Source: Micromonospora violae
GTDB lineage: Bacteria; Actinomycetota; Actinomycetes; Mycobacteriales; Micromonosporaceae
Assembly (NCBI RefSeq): GCF_004217135.1
Contig: NZ_SHKK01000001.1
Coordinates: forward strand, 1,488,001 to 1,552,000
Direction of reading: 5' to 3'
DNA length: 64,000 bases
Part shown: positions 9,129 through 16,711 of the stretch, in pieces
How positions within the stretch are numbered: the first letter of the stretch is position 1
Layout of the letters: each line of letters begins with the position of its first letter
Notes under the pieces: model-generated
Databases searched by the model: none
The model's input: only the letters and a program-made list of their open reading frames with translations
What the model was told of the DNA's origin: nothing
Program-made: the position numbers and the translations under genes

Positions 9129-10259
9129 TCAGCGGTGCCGGAACGACTCGCGGACCGACCCGCCGACGATCGTGCACCACGTGCTCGTGCTGAGCTTGCC
9201 GTTGCGGGGCAGCCCGTGCAGCGCCTGGAGCTCCTGCACCGCCGTCCGGGTGGCGTGGTCGTACGCGCCGGTGACGGTGACCGCGTACCCCTTGGTGGCG
9301 AGGATTTCCTGCACGGCCGTGACCGGCGCTCCGCTGGCGTGCTGGTTCAACTCCGGTGCCAGCGTCTCCCAGGTCGGCGTGGTGAGCGTGGCGTCCACGT
9401 CCACCGCGATGCCGTTGCGGGCCTGCCAGTCCTGCACGGCGGTGACGGTCGCGGCGTCGAAGGTGCCGCTGACGGTCACCGGGTAGCCCCGGTAGGCGAG
9501 CAGGTGCTGCACCACCCGCACGGAGGGGGAGTTGACGAAACGCCACAGGTCCGGCCAGCGGCGCGCCGGCACGTCACCGAGCTTGGTGCCGAGGGCGGCG
9601 TGCACGCGTCGCCGCAGTTCGGGGAACTGTCGGTAGAAGGCGGCACCCGGGCATTCGGTGGTGCGGAAGTCCCAGTGGCCGAAGATGTCGTGCGCGTGCA
9701 ACCCGTACTGGCGGCAGATCGCGACGCAGAGCTTGACCAGCGAGTCGGTCAACGCCTTCGGCGGCGTCTCGGTGACGTAGGTGCCCTCGTTCTCGATGCC
9801 GATGGCCCGGCCGTTCTCACCCGGACAGTGCGCCGAGATCATCTGCCGGTCGCCGGCTTCCAGCCGCTCCAGGCTGCCCCGGCGACCCTCCAGCACGTAG
9901 CCGCCGCGGCTCACCGTGAAGTGCTGGCCGGTGTCCGACCAACCGTTGCCGTCGATGTGTAGGTCCTGGCAGTCGTGGGCCAGCTTGACGGCCTGCTCGC
10001 GGGAGTAGTCGGTGACGTTCGGGAACGCCATGTGGTGCACGATGATCTTGTTGGTGGCGGTGGCGCTCACCGACAGCGGGTCCATCGGTGGGCGGGCGCC
10101 CCACTCGTCACAGCTGATGATCCAGTCCAGGTCGGTGCCCGGGGCGGCCTGCGCCGCGCGCGGGAACGCGAGTTCGCTCCCGACGACGGCGACCGTGGCG
10201 GCGCCGAGACCGGCCCGCAGCAGCGTCCGGCGATCCACTTCGGAATGGTCGACGTGCAT
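9129..10259 (-). CDS. Secreted N-acetylmuramoyl-L-alanine amidase with peptidoglycan-binding domains
   Basis: A 376-residue exported cell-wall enzyme. RRTLLRAGLGAATVAVVG near the N terminus resembles a Tat signal. The catalytic domain is Amidase_2/PGRP: CDEWGARPP, IIVHHMAF (zinc His), ISAHCPGENGRAIGIENEG and FGHWDFRTTECPG (zinc His and Cys), which cleaves the amide bond between muramic acid and the stem peptide. Two PG_binding_1 repeats follow (VRVVQHLLAYRGYPV...VTAVQDWQARNG and VTAVQEILATKGYAV...TAVQELQALHG). ATG at 10259 has GGAGGAG six bases upstream; a longer open frame has no such site. Confidence 0.9.
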   Translation of the reverse strand: MHVDHSEVDRRTLLRAGLGAATVAVVGSELAFPRAAQAAPGTDLDWIISCDEWGARPPMDPLSVSATATNKIIVHHMAFPNVTDYSREQAVKLAHDCQDLHIDGNGWSDTGQHFTVSRGGYVLEGRRGSLERLEAGDRQMISAHCPGENGRAIGIENEGTYVTETPPKALTDSLVKLCVAICRQYGLHAHDIFGHWDFRTTECPGAAFYRQFPELRRRVHAALGTKLGDVPARRWPDLWRFVNSPSVRVVQHLLAYRGYPVTVSGTFDAATVTAVQDWQARNGIAVDVDATLTTPTWETLAPELNQHASGAPVTAVQEILATKGYAVTVTGAYDHATRTAVQELQALHGLPRNGKLSTSTWCTIVGGSVRESFRHR

Positions 10260-10445
10260 TGCATCTCCTCCTGCGGCCGACGGCGGGGGGATGAAAAGTA
10301 GCTCCAGTGGCCGCACGCACTCCGGAGAATATTGCCAAGACTCGCCCGCGCGCTAGAGGGCGTCCGAGCCCGACGGGCGACCGGAAAACCGGTCGGCCAA
10401 AAGATCAACCTTCCGCTAACCTGGCCACTGACCCGGGGGTGGAAG

Positions 10446-10916
10446 ATGAAACTTGGTGAGGCGCTGGCAGAACGCGCCGAGGCGGCACGACGGGTCGAGC
10501 AGCTACGGACCCGGATCAACGGCAGCGCCCGGTACCAGGAGGGCGAGCTGCCGCCGGAGGACGCCGCGGTGCTCCTGACCGAACTGGACCAGATCCTCGA
10601 CCACCTGGAGTCACTGATCCGGCGCATCAACCGGACCAACGCCGCGGTGCCGGTCGACGACCTCGGCACACTCACCGACGCGTTGGCCCGGCGGGACATC
10701 CTGCGACTGCGGCACGCCGCCATCACGGCGGCCGCCGACGCCGCCGCCGGCAGCGGACGCGGCCACGTGACCCGGCAGCTCCGCTCCGAGCTGAAGATGC
10801 TCGCCGGCTTGCCGGTCGCCGAGCTTCGGGAGCGTGCCGACCGACTCGCCGGGGAGCTCCGGCAACTCGAGGTGCAGATTCAGCGCACCAACTGGGAGGC
10901 TGACCTGCTGGACTGA
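10446..10916 (+). CDS. DIP1984 family protein
   Basis: A 156-residue, mostly helical, charged protein beginning MKLGEALAERAEAARRVEQLRTRI and containing YQEGELPPEDAAVLL and LIRRINRTNAAV, which match the DIP1984 family of uncharacterised bacterial proteins. Heptad-like leucines suggest a coiled coil. The open frame starts earlier, but ATG at 10446 follows GGGTGGAAG and matches the family start. The gene stops just before the IS110 left region, so its 3' flank was probably altered by that insertion. Confidence 0.85.
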   Translation: MKLGEALAERAEAARRVEQLRTRINGSARYQEGELPPEDAAVLLTELDQILDHLESLIRRINRTNAAVPVDDLGTLTDALARRDILRLRHAAITAAADAAAGSGRGHVTRQLRSELKMLAGLPVAELRERADRLAGELRQLEVQIQRTNWEADLLD

Positions 10917-10929
10917 CTGTGAGCATGGC

Positions 10930-11150
10930 GGGGTCGGTTCAGCAGTGGTGAGCTGATAGCTGGCAGCGGTGGGCGTGACTCTTGGCCTGACTGGCTTCGT
11001 GCCCTTGACCGGACTTGTCCGTCTGCTGCTGCCGGCGCCGGCCCGGCGGGAGACGTTTGGCCTGATCAGGAGCTTGACCGCCAGTTAGCGGCTGGCGTGT
11101 CTCATCACAGTCCTGCCATCTCCGCACCGGACCGGACCATTGCGTCCCCA
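10930..11150 (+). ncRNA. Candidate IS110 bridge RNA region
   Basis: IS110 elements of the IS621 type encode a structured bridge RNA in the non-coding region upstream of the transposase; its loops pair with target and donor DNA. This leader sits in the right place, is GC-rich and contains several inverted segments, for example GCCGGCGCCGGC at about 11031 and GCCAGTTAGCGGCTGGC at about 11081. The RNA itself, its limits and its guide loops are inferred from position, not demonstrated. Confidence 0.35.
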
Positions 11151-11167
11151 CGGTGAGGAGAGAACGC

Positions 11168-12226
11168 ATGTCCATGCTGGCAGACGTGGTCGAGGTCGTC
11201 ATCGGTGTCGACACCCACAAAGACACCCACACCGCCGCCGTGCTCGACTCCCGCACGGGCGGAGTGCTGGCCCGTGTCACGGTCAGCACCGACCCGGACG
11301 GCTACGCACAGTTGGTGGCTCTAGCCGGACAGCATTCGGGGCTGCGGGCCTGGGCTCTCGAGGGCTCCGGCGGTTACGGCGCTGGCTTGGCCCGGCACCT
11401 GGCCGATAGTGGTGAGCTGGTCGTCGAATTGGACCGGCCGCAGCGCCCAGCCCGTCGTGCCGGGGCGAAGTCCGACCCGATCGACGCCGAACGCGCCGCC
11501 CGTGACGCCCTGGCCCGCACGCGGCTGGCGCAGCCCAAGACCGGCGCGCAACGCGCAGCGCTGCAGGTGCGGCTGACCGCCCGCCGAGCGGCCGTGGAGG
11601 CCAGCGCTGATGCCCAACGGCAGCTGCACGCGTTGGTGATCACCGCTCCGGAGGTGGTGCGAGCCCGCTTCCGCGGCCAGAGCACCCGGGTCATGCTTAC
11701 CACCGCCACCCGACTACGCCCCACCACCAGCGCCGATGTCGACGTGTTCACCTGCCTGAGCGTATTGCGGGACCTCGCCCGCCGCGTCCGCTTCCTCGAA
11801 GCCGAAGCCGCCGCACACGAAAAAGCGATCCGAGCGATCGTCCGCTCCTGGCGCCCGGACCTGCTCGACCTCACCGGCGTCGGACCGATCGTCGCCGCCA
11901 CCGTGCTCACCGCCTGGTCGCACCCCGGACGCTGCCGCAACGACGCCGCGTTCGCCATGCTCGCTGGCGCCGCGCCGATCCCCGCATCGTCCGGCAAGAC
12001 CGTCCGTTACCGGCTCAACCGCTCAGGCGACCGCCAACTCAACCGCGCCCTACACACCATCGTCCTGACCCGTTTGCAACGCGACGAGGACACCCGCGCC
12101 TACGCCGAGCGCCGCCGCGCCGAAGGCAAAACCGACCGCGAGATCAAACGCTGCCTCAAACGCTACGTCGCCCGAGACCTCTACCGGCGCCTCGAAAACC
12201 CTCCCCAGCCACTTGACGCGTCATAG
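11168..12226 (+). CDS. IS110 family transposase (DEDD type)
   Basis: A 352-residue recombinase. The N-terminal RuvC-like domain has VIGVDTHKDTHTAAV (first Asp), WALEGSGGYG (Glu), and SDPIDAERAARDAL (Asp pair); the C-terminal Transposase_20 domain has LTGVGPIVAATVLTAW and AFAMLAGAAPIPASSGKTVRYRLNR with the conserved catalytic Ser. Length and motifs look intact, so the element could be active. ATG at 11168 follows GAGGAGAG; GTG at 11153 would add five residues. Stop TAG at 12224-12226. Confidence 0.93.
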   Translation: MSMLADVVEVVIGVDTHKDTHTAAVLDSRTGGVLARVTVSTDPDGYAQLVALAGQHSGLRAWALEGSGGYGAGLARHLADSGELVVELDRPQRPARRAGAKSDPIDAERAARDALARTRLAQPKTGAQRAALQVRLTARRAAVEASADAQRQLHALVITAPEVVRARFRGQSTRVMLTTATRLRPTTSADVDVFTCLSVLRDLARRVRFLEAEAAAHEKAIRAIVRSWRPDLLDLTGVGPIVAATVLTAWSHPGRCRNDAAFAMLAGAAPIPASSGKTVRYRLNRSGDRQLNRALHTIVLTRLQRDEDTRAYAERRRAEGKTDREIKRCLKRYVARDLYRRLENPPQPLDAS

Positions 12227-12263
12227 GAGCGTCCAACTCCAGCACCGATGTGGAGCAGGTAGC

Positions 12264-12360
12264 CGTCGTGGGGGCGTGTACACACAGGGCCGGGCTGTAA
12301 CCCCGGCACCCTTCTTGGCGCGCGGTGGGCAGCGCGGGGTTCGACTCCCCAGGCACGACG
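12264..12360 (+). other. Degenerate tRNA-like structure with Tyr(GUA)-type anticodon loop
   Basis: A closing 7-bp stem (CGTCGTG at 12264-12270 with CACGACG at 12354-12360) encloses a perfect 5-bp anticodon-type arm CCGGG-CTGTAAC-CCCGG (12290-12306; T33, GTA, A37) and a T-type arm GGGG-TTCGACT-CCCC (12336-12350). A weak CACC/GGTG arm lies in the variable region. The D arm is only GTG-TACA-CAC without the usual GG, three bases separate the T arm from the closing stem, and no CCA is encoded. It is therefore not a normal tRNA gene. The rest of 12227-12586 has no gene. Confidence 0.4.
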
Positions 12361-12466
12361 CAGCCCAGCACCGAGGACAGGTAACACCGCAGCACGTACA
12401 CCACATCACCACGTACAGGTCCACGACGGCGAGGGCGGGTTCGGGGCACTCCACATCCGCGATCGC

Positions 12467-12501
12467 GTGCTGGTCGCTCACCAGCACCCGCTGGCGCGGG
12501 T
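12467..12501 (+). other. Two overlapping hairpins in the leader of the membrane protein gene
   Basis: GTGCTGGT (12467-12474) pairs with ACCAGCAC (12480-12487), and ACCCGC (12486-12491) pairs with GCGGGT (12496-12501). They share bases 12486-12487, so they compete at their junction. They lie 86-120 bases upstream of the start at 12587 and could be a terminator or leader structure. Confidence 0.35.
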
Positions 12502-12586
12502 GACAGTGCCTGCTCGGCGTTTCCGCGCGTCGGGTCGGGGGTAGGTCCGGGGCTGACCGTTCCGGCTGCCCTTAAGGAATGACCAG

Positions 12587-13552
12587 ATGAGTGACAACGT
12601 CAGCGACGCGGTGGGCGACGCTCTCCGCTCGGTGATGCTCTTCCTGCCCAAGGCCGTCGCCTTCCTGGCGATCCTGGTGGCCGGATGGCTGATCGCCAAG
12701 GCCGTGCTGAAGATCGTGGAGAAGGTCCTCGAACGGGTGGGCTTCGACCGCGCCGTCGAACGCGGCGGCATCCGCCGCGCGTTGAGCCGCTCCCGGTACG
12801 ACGCCAGCGACATCGTCGCGAAGCTCGCCTACTACGCGGTGCTGCTGTTCACCCTCCAGCTCGCCTTCGGCATCTGGGGGCCGAACCCGATCTCCGACCT
12901 GCTCGGCGCGGTGATCTCGTGGCTGCCCCGGGCCTTCGTCGCGATCGTCATCGTCGTGGTGGCAGCCGCCATCGCCAACGCGGTCAAGGACATCATCAGC
13001 GGCGCGCTCGGCGGCCTGTCGTACGGCCGGGTGCTGGCCACCATCGCCTCGGTGTTCATCCTCGGCCTCGGCGTCATCGCCGCGCTGAACCAGATCGGGG
13101 TGGCCACCGCGGTCACCACCCCCGTGCTGATCGCCGTGCTGGCCACGATCGGCGGCATCCTCGTCGTCGGTGTCGGCGGCGGCCTGATCCGTCCGATGCA
13201 GAGCCGTTGGGAGTCGTGGCTGACCCGCGCCGAGCGGGAGTCGCAGTTGATCGCCGAGCACGCCCAGGCGTACCGGGCCGGTCGCCGTGACGCCGAGGCC
13301 GAACTGGCCCGCGCGTCGGCCCCCACCAGCGACCCGGAGGCCACCCAGGTGGTGACCCGGCCCGCCGACACCGACGCCACCCAGGTCGTGCGCTTCCCGG
13401 TCAGCTCGGACGCCACGCAGGTGGTGGGCGCCGGTGCCGACCCCGACGCGACCCAGGTGGTCACCGGCGGTACCGACCGCGCGGTGCCCGGGCAGCGCAA
13501 CAGCGACGACAGCGAGACCACCACTGTCATTCCGCCGGTCGACCGGCGCTGA
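12587..13552 (+). CDS. Mechanosensitive channel-like TM-helix protein with ATQVV-repeat tail
   Basis: A 321-residue inner-membrane protein. Residues about 15-200 contain four to five hydrophobic helices of the conserved TM helix (CmpX-like) type found in MscS relatives, including VMLFLPKAVAFLAILVAGWL and two Gly-rich helices, with no MscS beta domain. From about residue 243 the cytoplasmic tail repeats (D/E)ATQVV four times at roughly 13-residue spacing and ends with SETTTVI. The tail resembles Ser/Thr-kinase/FHA recognition sites; that role is inference. It is followed by a strong terminator. Confidence 0.82.
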   Translation: MSDNVSDAVGDALRSVMLFLPKAVAFLAILVAGWLIAKAVLKIVEKVLERVGFDRAVERGGIRRALSRSRYDASDIVAKLAYYAVLLFTLQLAFGIWGPNPISDLLGAVISWLPRAFVAIVIVVVAAAIANAVKDIISGALGGLSYGRVLATIASVFILGLGVIAALNQIGVATAVTTPVLIAVLATIGGILVVGVGGGLIRPMQSRWESWLTRAERESQLIAEHAQAYRAGRRDAEAELARASAPTSDPEATQVVTRPADTDATQVVRFPVSSDATQVVGAGADPDATQVVTGGTDRAVPGQRNSDDSETTTVIPPVDRR

Positions 13553-13566
13553 CATCCGGCGTTACG

Positions 13567-13597
13567 GCGGGGCGGGATCGACCTGATCCCGCCCCGC
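13567..13597 (+). terminator. Terminator hairpin
   Basis: Perfect 13-bp stem GCGGGGCGGGATC with its complement and loop GACCT, starting 15 bases after the stop of the membrane protein gene. No U-run. Confidence 0.75.
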
Positions 13598-13759
13598 ATC
13601 GCGTTCTCCGGCCGCCGAATGCGTTGGCCGCGGCCGCGCCGGTTGTCTAGCATCGCGGACATGACCTGGCGACATTGATCCAGCGGCGTAGGCCGATCCC
13701 GTGGGCCACCACGGTCACCGCACATCCGGTGTCCGTCTCCGCTCCCACGGGAAGGCCCC

Positions 13760-15013
13760 ATGATCCCCATCGCTTCGCGCGTGCCCGACCCGGCGGTCCG
13801 TCGGCTGACGGCGACCCTCTACGGGTACGCGTTCCTCAGTGACCTCGTCCTGCTCTACCCGCTGTACGTGGTGTTCTTCGCCGACACCGGGCTGTCGGTG
13901 GGGCAGATCGCCTCGCTCTTCGTCGTCTGGTCCGCCGCCGGCATCGTGTTCGAGGTGCCCTCCGGCGCCTGGGCCGACGTGGTGTCCCGCCGGCTGCTGC
14001 TCAGCCTCGCCCCGCTGGTGACCGCCGCCGGGTTCGCGCTCTGGGTGCTGGTGCCGTCGTACCCGGCGTTCGCGCTCGGTTTCCTGCTCTGGGGCGCCGG
14101 TGGCGCACTGGTCTCCGGTGCCCTGGAGGCGCTGGTCTGGACCGAACTGGACCGGCTCGGCGCGGTCGACCGGTACGCCCGGGTGCTCGGGCGGGCGCGC
14201 ACGGCCGGGGTGCTGGGTGTGGTGGTCTCCGGGGTGCTCGCCGGCCCGGTACTCACCGTCGGTGGGTACCCGACGGTCGGCGCGGCCAGCGTGCTCGCCG
14301 GCCTGCTCGCCGCCCTCGTCGCCACCCGGTTCCCGGAGCACCGGATTCCGGCGGCGGTGCCGCCCGCAGGCCCGGACGACGAGGGTGACCCGGGGTGGTG
14401 GGGCACGCTGCGGGCCGGAGTCTCGCAGGTCCGCACCCGCCCGCCGGTACGGTCGGCCGTGCTGCTGGTGGCCGTGGTCGCCGCCGACTGGGGCGCGCTG
14501 GACGAGTACACCCCGCTGCTCGCCCTGGACACCGGCGTCGGAGCGCAGGCCGTGCCCCTGCTGCTCCTGCTGCTCTGGGCCGGAGTGACCGTCGGCGGGC
14601 TGCTCGCCCCGGCGGGGGAGCGGCTGGGCAGCCGCGGGTACGCCGCGCTGCTGGGGCTGGTCGGCGTCGCGCTGGCCGGAGGTGCCCTGCTCCGGCACCC
14701 GGCGGGATTCGTGCTGCTCGCGGTGGCCTTCGGCGCGGCGCAGCTGGCCACCGTGCTGGCCGACGCGCGACTCCAGGCCCGGATCACCGGCACCAGCCGC
14801 GCGACCGTCACCTCGCTGGCCGGGATGGCCACCGACGTGCTGATCATCGTGACGTACGCCGGCTACGGCCTACTCGCCACGGTGGCCGGCAACGCCGTGG
14901 CGTTCGCGCTGACCGCCGGGGCGTACCTCGCGGTGGCGCTGGTGCTGCTGACCCGGCGCCGGACGACCATGCCCAGCGGCGTCGCCGCGGCGTCGCCCCA
15001 AGGCCGGGACTGA
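13760..15013 (+). CDS. MFS transporter
   Basis: A 417-residue permease with about 12 hydrophobic helices. The loop between helices 2 and 3 carries the MFS signature as EVPSGAWADVVSRRLLL (GxxxDxxxRR), and the central loop is the polar GPDDEGDPGWWGTL. The gene is alone and the substrate unknown; relatives are often called multidrug efflux pumps, without proof here. ATG at 13760 follows GGGAAGG. Confidence 0.85.
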   Translation: MIPIASRVPDPAVRRLTATLYGYAFLSDLVLLYPLYVVFFADTGLSVGQIASLFVVWSAAGIVFEVPSGAWADVVSRRLLLSLAPLVTAAGFALWVLVPSYPAFALGFLLWGAGGALVSGALEALVWTELDRLGAVDRYARVLGRARTAGVLGVVVSGVLAGPVLTVGGYPTVGAASVLAGLLAALVATRFPEHRIPAAVPPAGPDDEGDPGWWGTLRAGVSQVRTRPPVRSAVLLVAVVAADWGALDEYTPLLALDTGVGAQAVPLLLLLLWAGVTVGGLLAPAGERLGSRGYAALLGLVGVALAGGALLRHPAGFVLLAVAFGAAQLATVLADARLQARITGTSRATVTSLAGMATDVLIIVTYAGYGLLATVAGNAVAFALTAGAYLAVALVLLTRRRTTMPSGVAAASPQGRD

Positions 15014-15016
15014 CCG

Positions 15017-15042
15017 GGCCCGGTGGCGGTTGCCACCGGGCC
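15017..15042. terminator. Bidirectional terminator hairpin
   Basis: Perfect 11-bp stem GGCCCGGTGGC with its complement and loop GGTT, between the converging MFS and VOC genes. Confidence 0.7.
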
Positions 15043-15048
15043 GTGCGG

Positions 15049-15435
15049 TCAACCCGCCACGTGCAGGAACGACCACTGGTGGCCGTCGAGGTCCCGGAAG
15101 CCGCGCATGTACATCGGCCCGTCGGCTGTTCCCGGCCCGAGCGACTCCCCACCGGCGACGGCGGCCTGGTCGACCAGTTCGTCGACCTGGCCGCGGCTCG
15201 ACGCCGACAGCCCGATGATCACCTCCCGGCTGGTCGCCGTGTCCGGCGTGGCGACCCCGGTGTACGCCTCGAAGCCGGAGCGGAGGTGCAGCACCAGTCG
15301 GGTGGTGTCGGAGACGGTGAGCACCATCGTGTCACCGGCCGGCTCGGCCTGGTCGCCGGTGAAGCCGATCGCGCGATAGAACTCGGTGGCGGTGGTCAGG
15401 TCGCGCACCGGCAGGTTGATGAAGGTCATGGTCAT
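15049..15435 (-). CDS. VOC family (glyoxalase/extradiol dioxygenase-like) protein
   Basis: A 128-residue single VOC-fold protein: MTMTFINLPVRDLTTATEFYRAIGF at the start and GPMYMRGFRDLDGHQWSFLHVAG at the end. The second-half acidic ligand is missing (WSFLH replaces the usual WE), so metal-dependent catalysis is doubtful, as in several COG3607-type members. It ends just before the shared terminator and lies 25 bases downstream of the YchJ gene on the same strand, possibly as one transcript. Confidence 0.83.
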   Translation of the reverse strand: MTMTFINLPVRDLTTATEFYRAIGFTGDQAEPAGDTMVLTVSDTTRLVLHLRSGFEAYTGVATPDTATSREVIIGLSASSRGQVDELVDQAAVAGGESLGPGTADGPMYMRGFRDLDGHQWSFLHVAG

Positions 15436-15459
15436 CGGCGTTCTCCGCCCAAACAGCCG

Positions 15460-15894
15460 TCAGGGTTGGTCACCATCAACGTAGACCCACCGACCGTCCT
15501 CGCGGACGAACCGGCTGTGTTCGGTCAACGTGCCGGGCCGGCCCGCGTCCCGGTAGTGGGCGTGGAACGTGACCGTGCCCGCGGCGTCGAGCAGGCCGCC
15601 CCGCTCGGTCTGCATGATCTCCAGTCGGGTCCACCGCTGCCCCGGGTCGAGCTCCAGGGCGGCGGGCCGGGTCGAGGAGTGCCAACTGCGCAGCAGGTAA
15701 CCGGTGTCACCGAGGGCGAAGGCGCTGAACCGGGAGCGCATCAACGCCTCGGCCGTCGCCGGGGCGTCGCCGGCGTGCGCCGGGGCGCAGCACTCCGCGT
15801 ACGCCCGGCCGGAGCCGCACGGGCACACCCGTCCCGTCGTCGCGTTCGCCCGCCGACGCCCCGCACCCTTACCCACGGCACTATCCTGCCGCAC
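15460..15894 (-). CDS. YchJ family protein with SEC-C zinc motif
   Basis: A 144-residue protein of the UPF0225/YchJ family. The N-terminal zinc-binding SEC-C motif reads CPCGSGRAYAECCAP (CxCx8CC), followed by the NTF2-like core ALMRSRFSAFALGDTGYLLRSWHS and EHSRFVREDGRWVYVDG. Function is unproven; SEC-C proteins are suspected of binding nucleic acid or protein partners. Cytoplasmic. The product is of normal length for the family. Confidence 0.88.
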   Translation of the reverse strand: MRQDSAVGKGAGRRRANATTGRVCPCGSGRAYAECCAPAHAGDAPATAEALMRSRFSAFALGDTGYLLRSWHSSTRPAALELDPGQRWTRLEIMQTERGGLLDAAGTVTFHAHYRDAGRPGTLTEHSRFVREDGRWVYVDGDQP

Positions 15895-15981
15895 CCGCCC
15901 TGGTCCTGCGGCACCGGCCGGTCAGGCGGGTCGCCGGTCGGTCGACAACGACAGTTGACGATCGTTCCTATACTCGCCGAC

Positions 15982-16692
15982 ATGACGCGAGCCCCGGCCG
16001 TGCAACTGGCCCCGAACGTCTGGCGCATCCCCACGGTGGGCCGTTCGGCCGTCAACTCGTACGCCTTCGTCGACGACGACGGCAGTGTCACGCTTGTCGA
16101 CTGCGGGCTGGCCAAGGCGCCGGCCCGGATCGTGCGCGGGCTGGCGGCGATCGGCAAGCTGCCGGCGGACGTGACCCGGATCGTGCTCACCCACGCCCAC
16201 CCCGATCACGCTGGCGGCGCGGCGGAGTTGGCCCGCCGCACCGGTGCCCCGGTCGCGGCGCACGCCGCCGACGTGCCGTACGCGCAGGCGGGCCGCGCGC
16301 CGGTCAGCGACCCGGCCGTGACCGGCGGCCGGCTGTTCGCCCGGCTCAACAGTGGCCGTTTCCCGGCCGTCGAGGTGGCGCAGCCGCTGGCTGACGGGGA
16401 CCTGCTCGACGTCGGTGGTGGCCTGCGGGTGGTGCACACCCCCGGGCACTCGCCCGGGCACGTGTCGCTGCTGCACGAGCCGACCCGCCTGCTGATCACC
16501 GGCGACGCGTTGTTCAACGTGCTCGGCGTCCGCTGGGCGCCGAAGTTGCTGTGCAGCGACTTCCGGCTGACCCAGGAGACCGCGCACGTCCTCGGCGAGC
16601 TGGATTACGACCTCGCGGCCTTCACCCATGGCCCGGAGCTGACCGACAAGCCCCGCGACCGCATCCGCGCGTTCCTCTCCGCGCACCGCTGA
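15982..16692 (+). CDS. MBL fold metallo-hydrolase
   Basis: A 236-residue metallo-beta-lactamase-fold hydrolase. Metal ligands are visible in order: THAHPDHAGG (HxHxDH), [13 protein letters not shown] (His), TGDALFN (Asp) and THGPEL (His). This set suits two-zinc enzymes such as glyoxalase II or lactonase relatives; the substrate is unknown. ATG at 15982 is the natural start (MTRAPAVQLAPNVWRIP); the much longer frame upstream is a shadow of the MFS gene. Confidence 0.87.
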   Translation: MTRAPAVQLAPNVWRIPTVGRSAVNSYAFVDDDGSVTLVDCGLAKAPARIVRGLAAIGKLPADVTRIVLTHAHPDHAGGAAELARRTGAPVAAHAADVPYAQAGRAPVSDPAVTGGRLFARLNSGRFPAVEVAQPLADGDLLDVGGGLRVVHTPGHSPGHVSLLHEPTRLLITGDALFNVLGVRWAPKLLCSDFRLTQETAHVLGELDYDLAAFTHGPELTDKPRDRIRAFLSAHR

Positions 16693-16711
16693 ACACCCCC
16701 GTCGGCGGGCC

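Larger units (their letters stand above)
10920..12240 (+). mobile_element. IS110 family insertion sequence (ends not determined)
   Basis: One DEDD transposase with a long non-coding left region (about 250 bases) and a short right region, the arrangement of the IS110 group, which lacks terminal inverted repeats. I could not fix the boundaries because no clear core direct repeat is visible; the ends given are the space between the DIP1984 stop and the transposase stop plus a few bases. Confidence 0.55.

Noticed and set aside
7169..9193. 674-residue frame with RDPRSAI repeats on the plus strand
   Set aside because: It runs through the 7-bp array and antisense to the FMN enzyme; composition and lack of any domain show it is an artefact of the repeat keeping frames open.
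12264..12360. Functional tRNA-Tyr gene
   Set aside because: No proper D arm, extra bases before the closing stem and no CCA; kept as a tRNA-like structure instead.
14395..16692. 765-residue frame ending in the MBL domain
   Set aside because: Only the part from 15982 is protein-like; the rest is a shadow of the MFS, VOC and YchJ genes.
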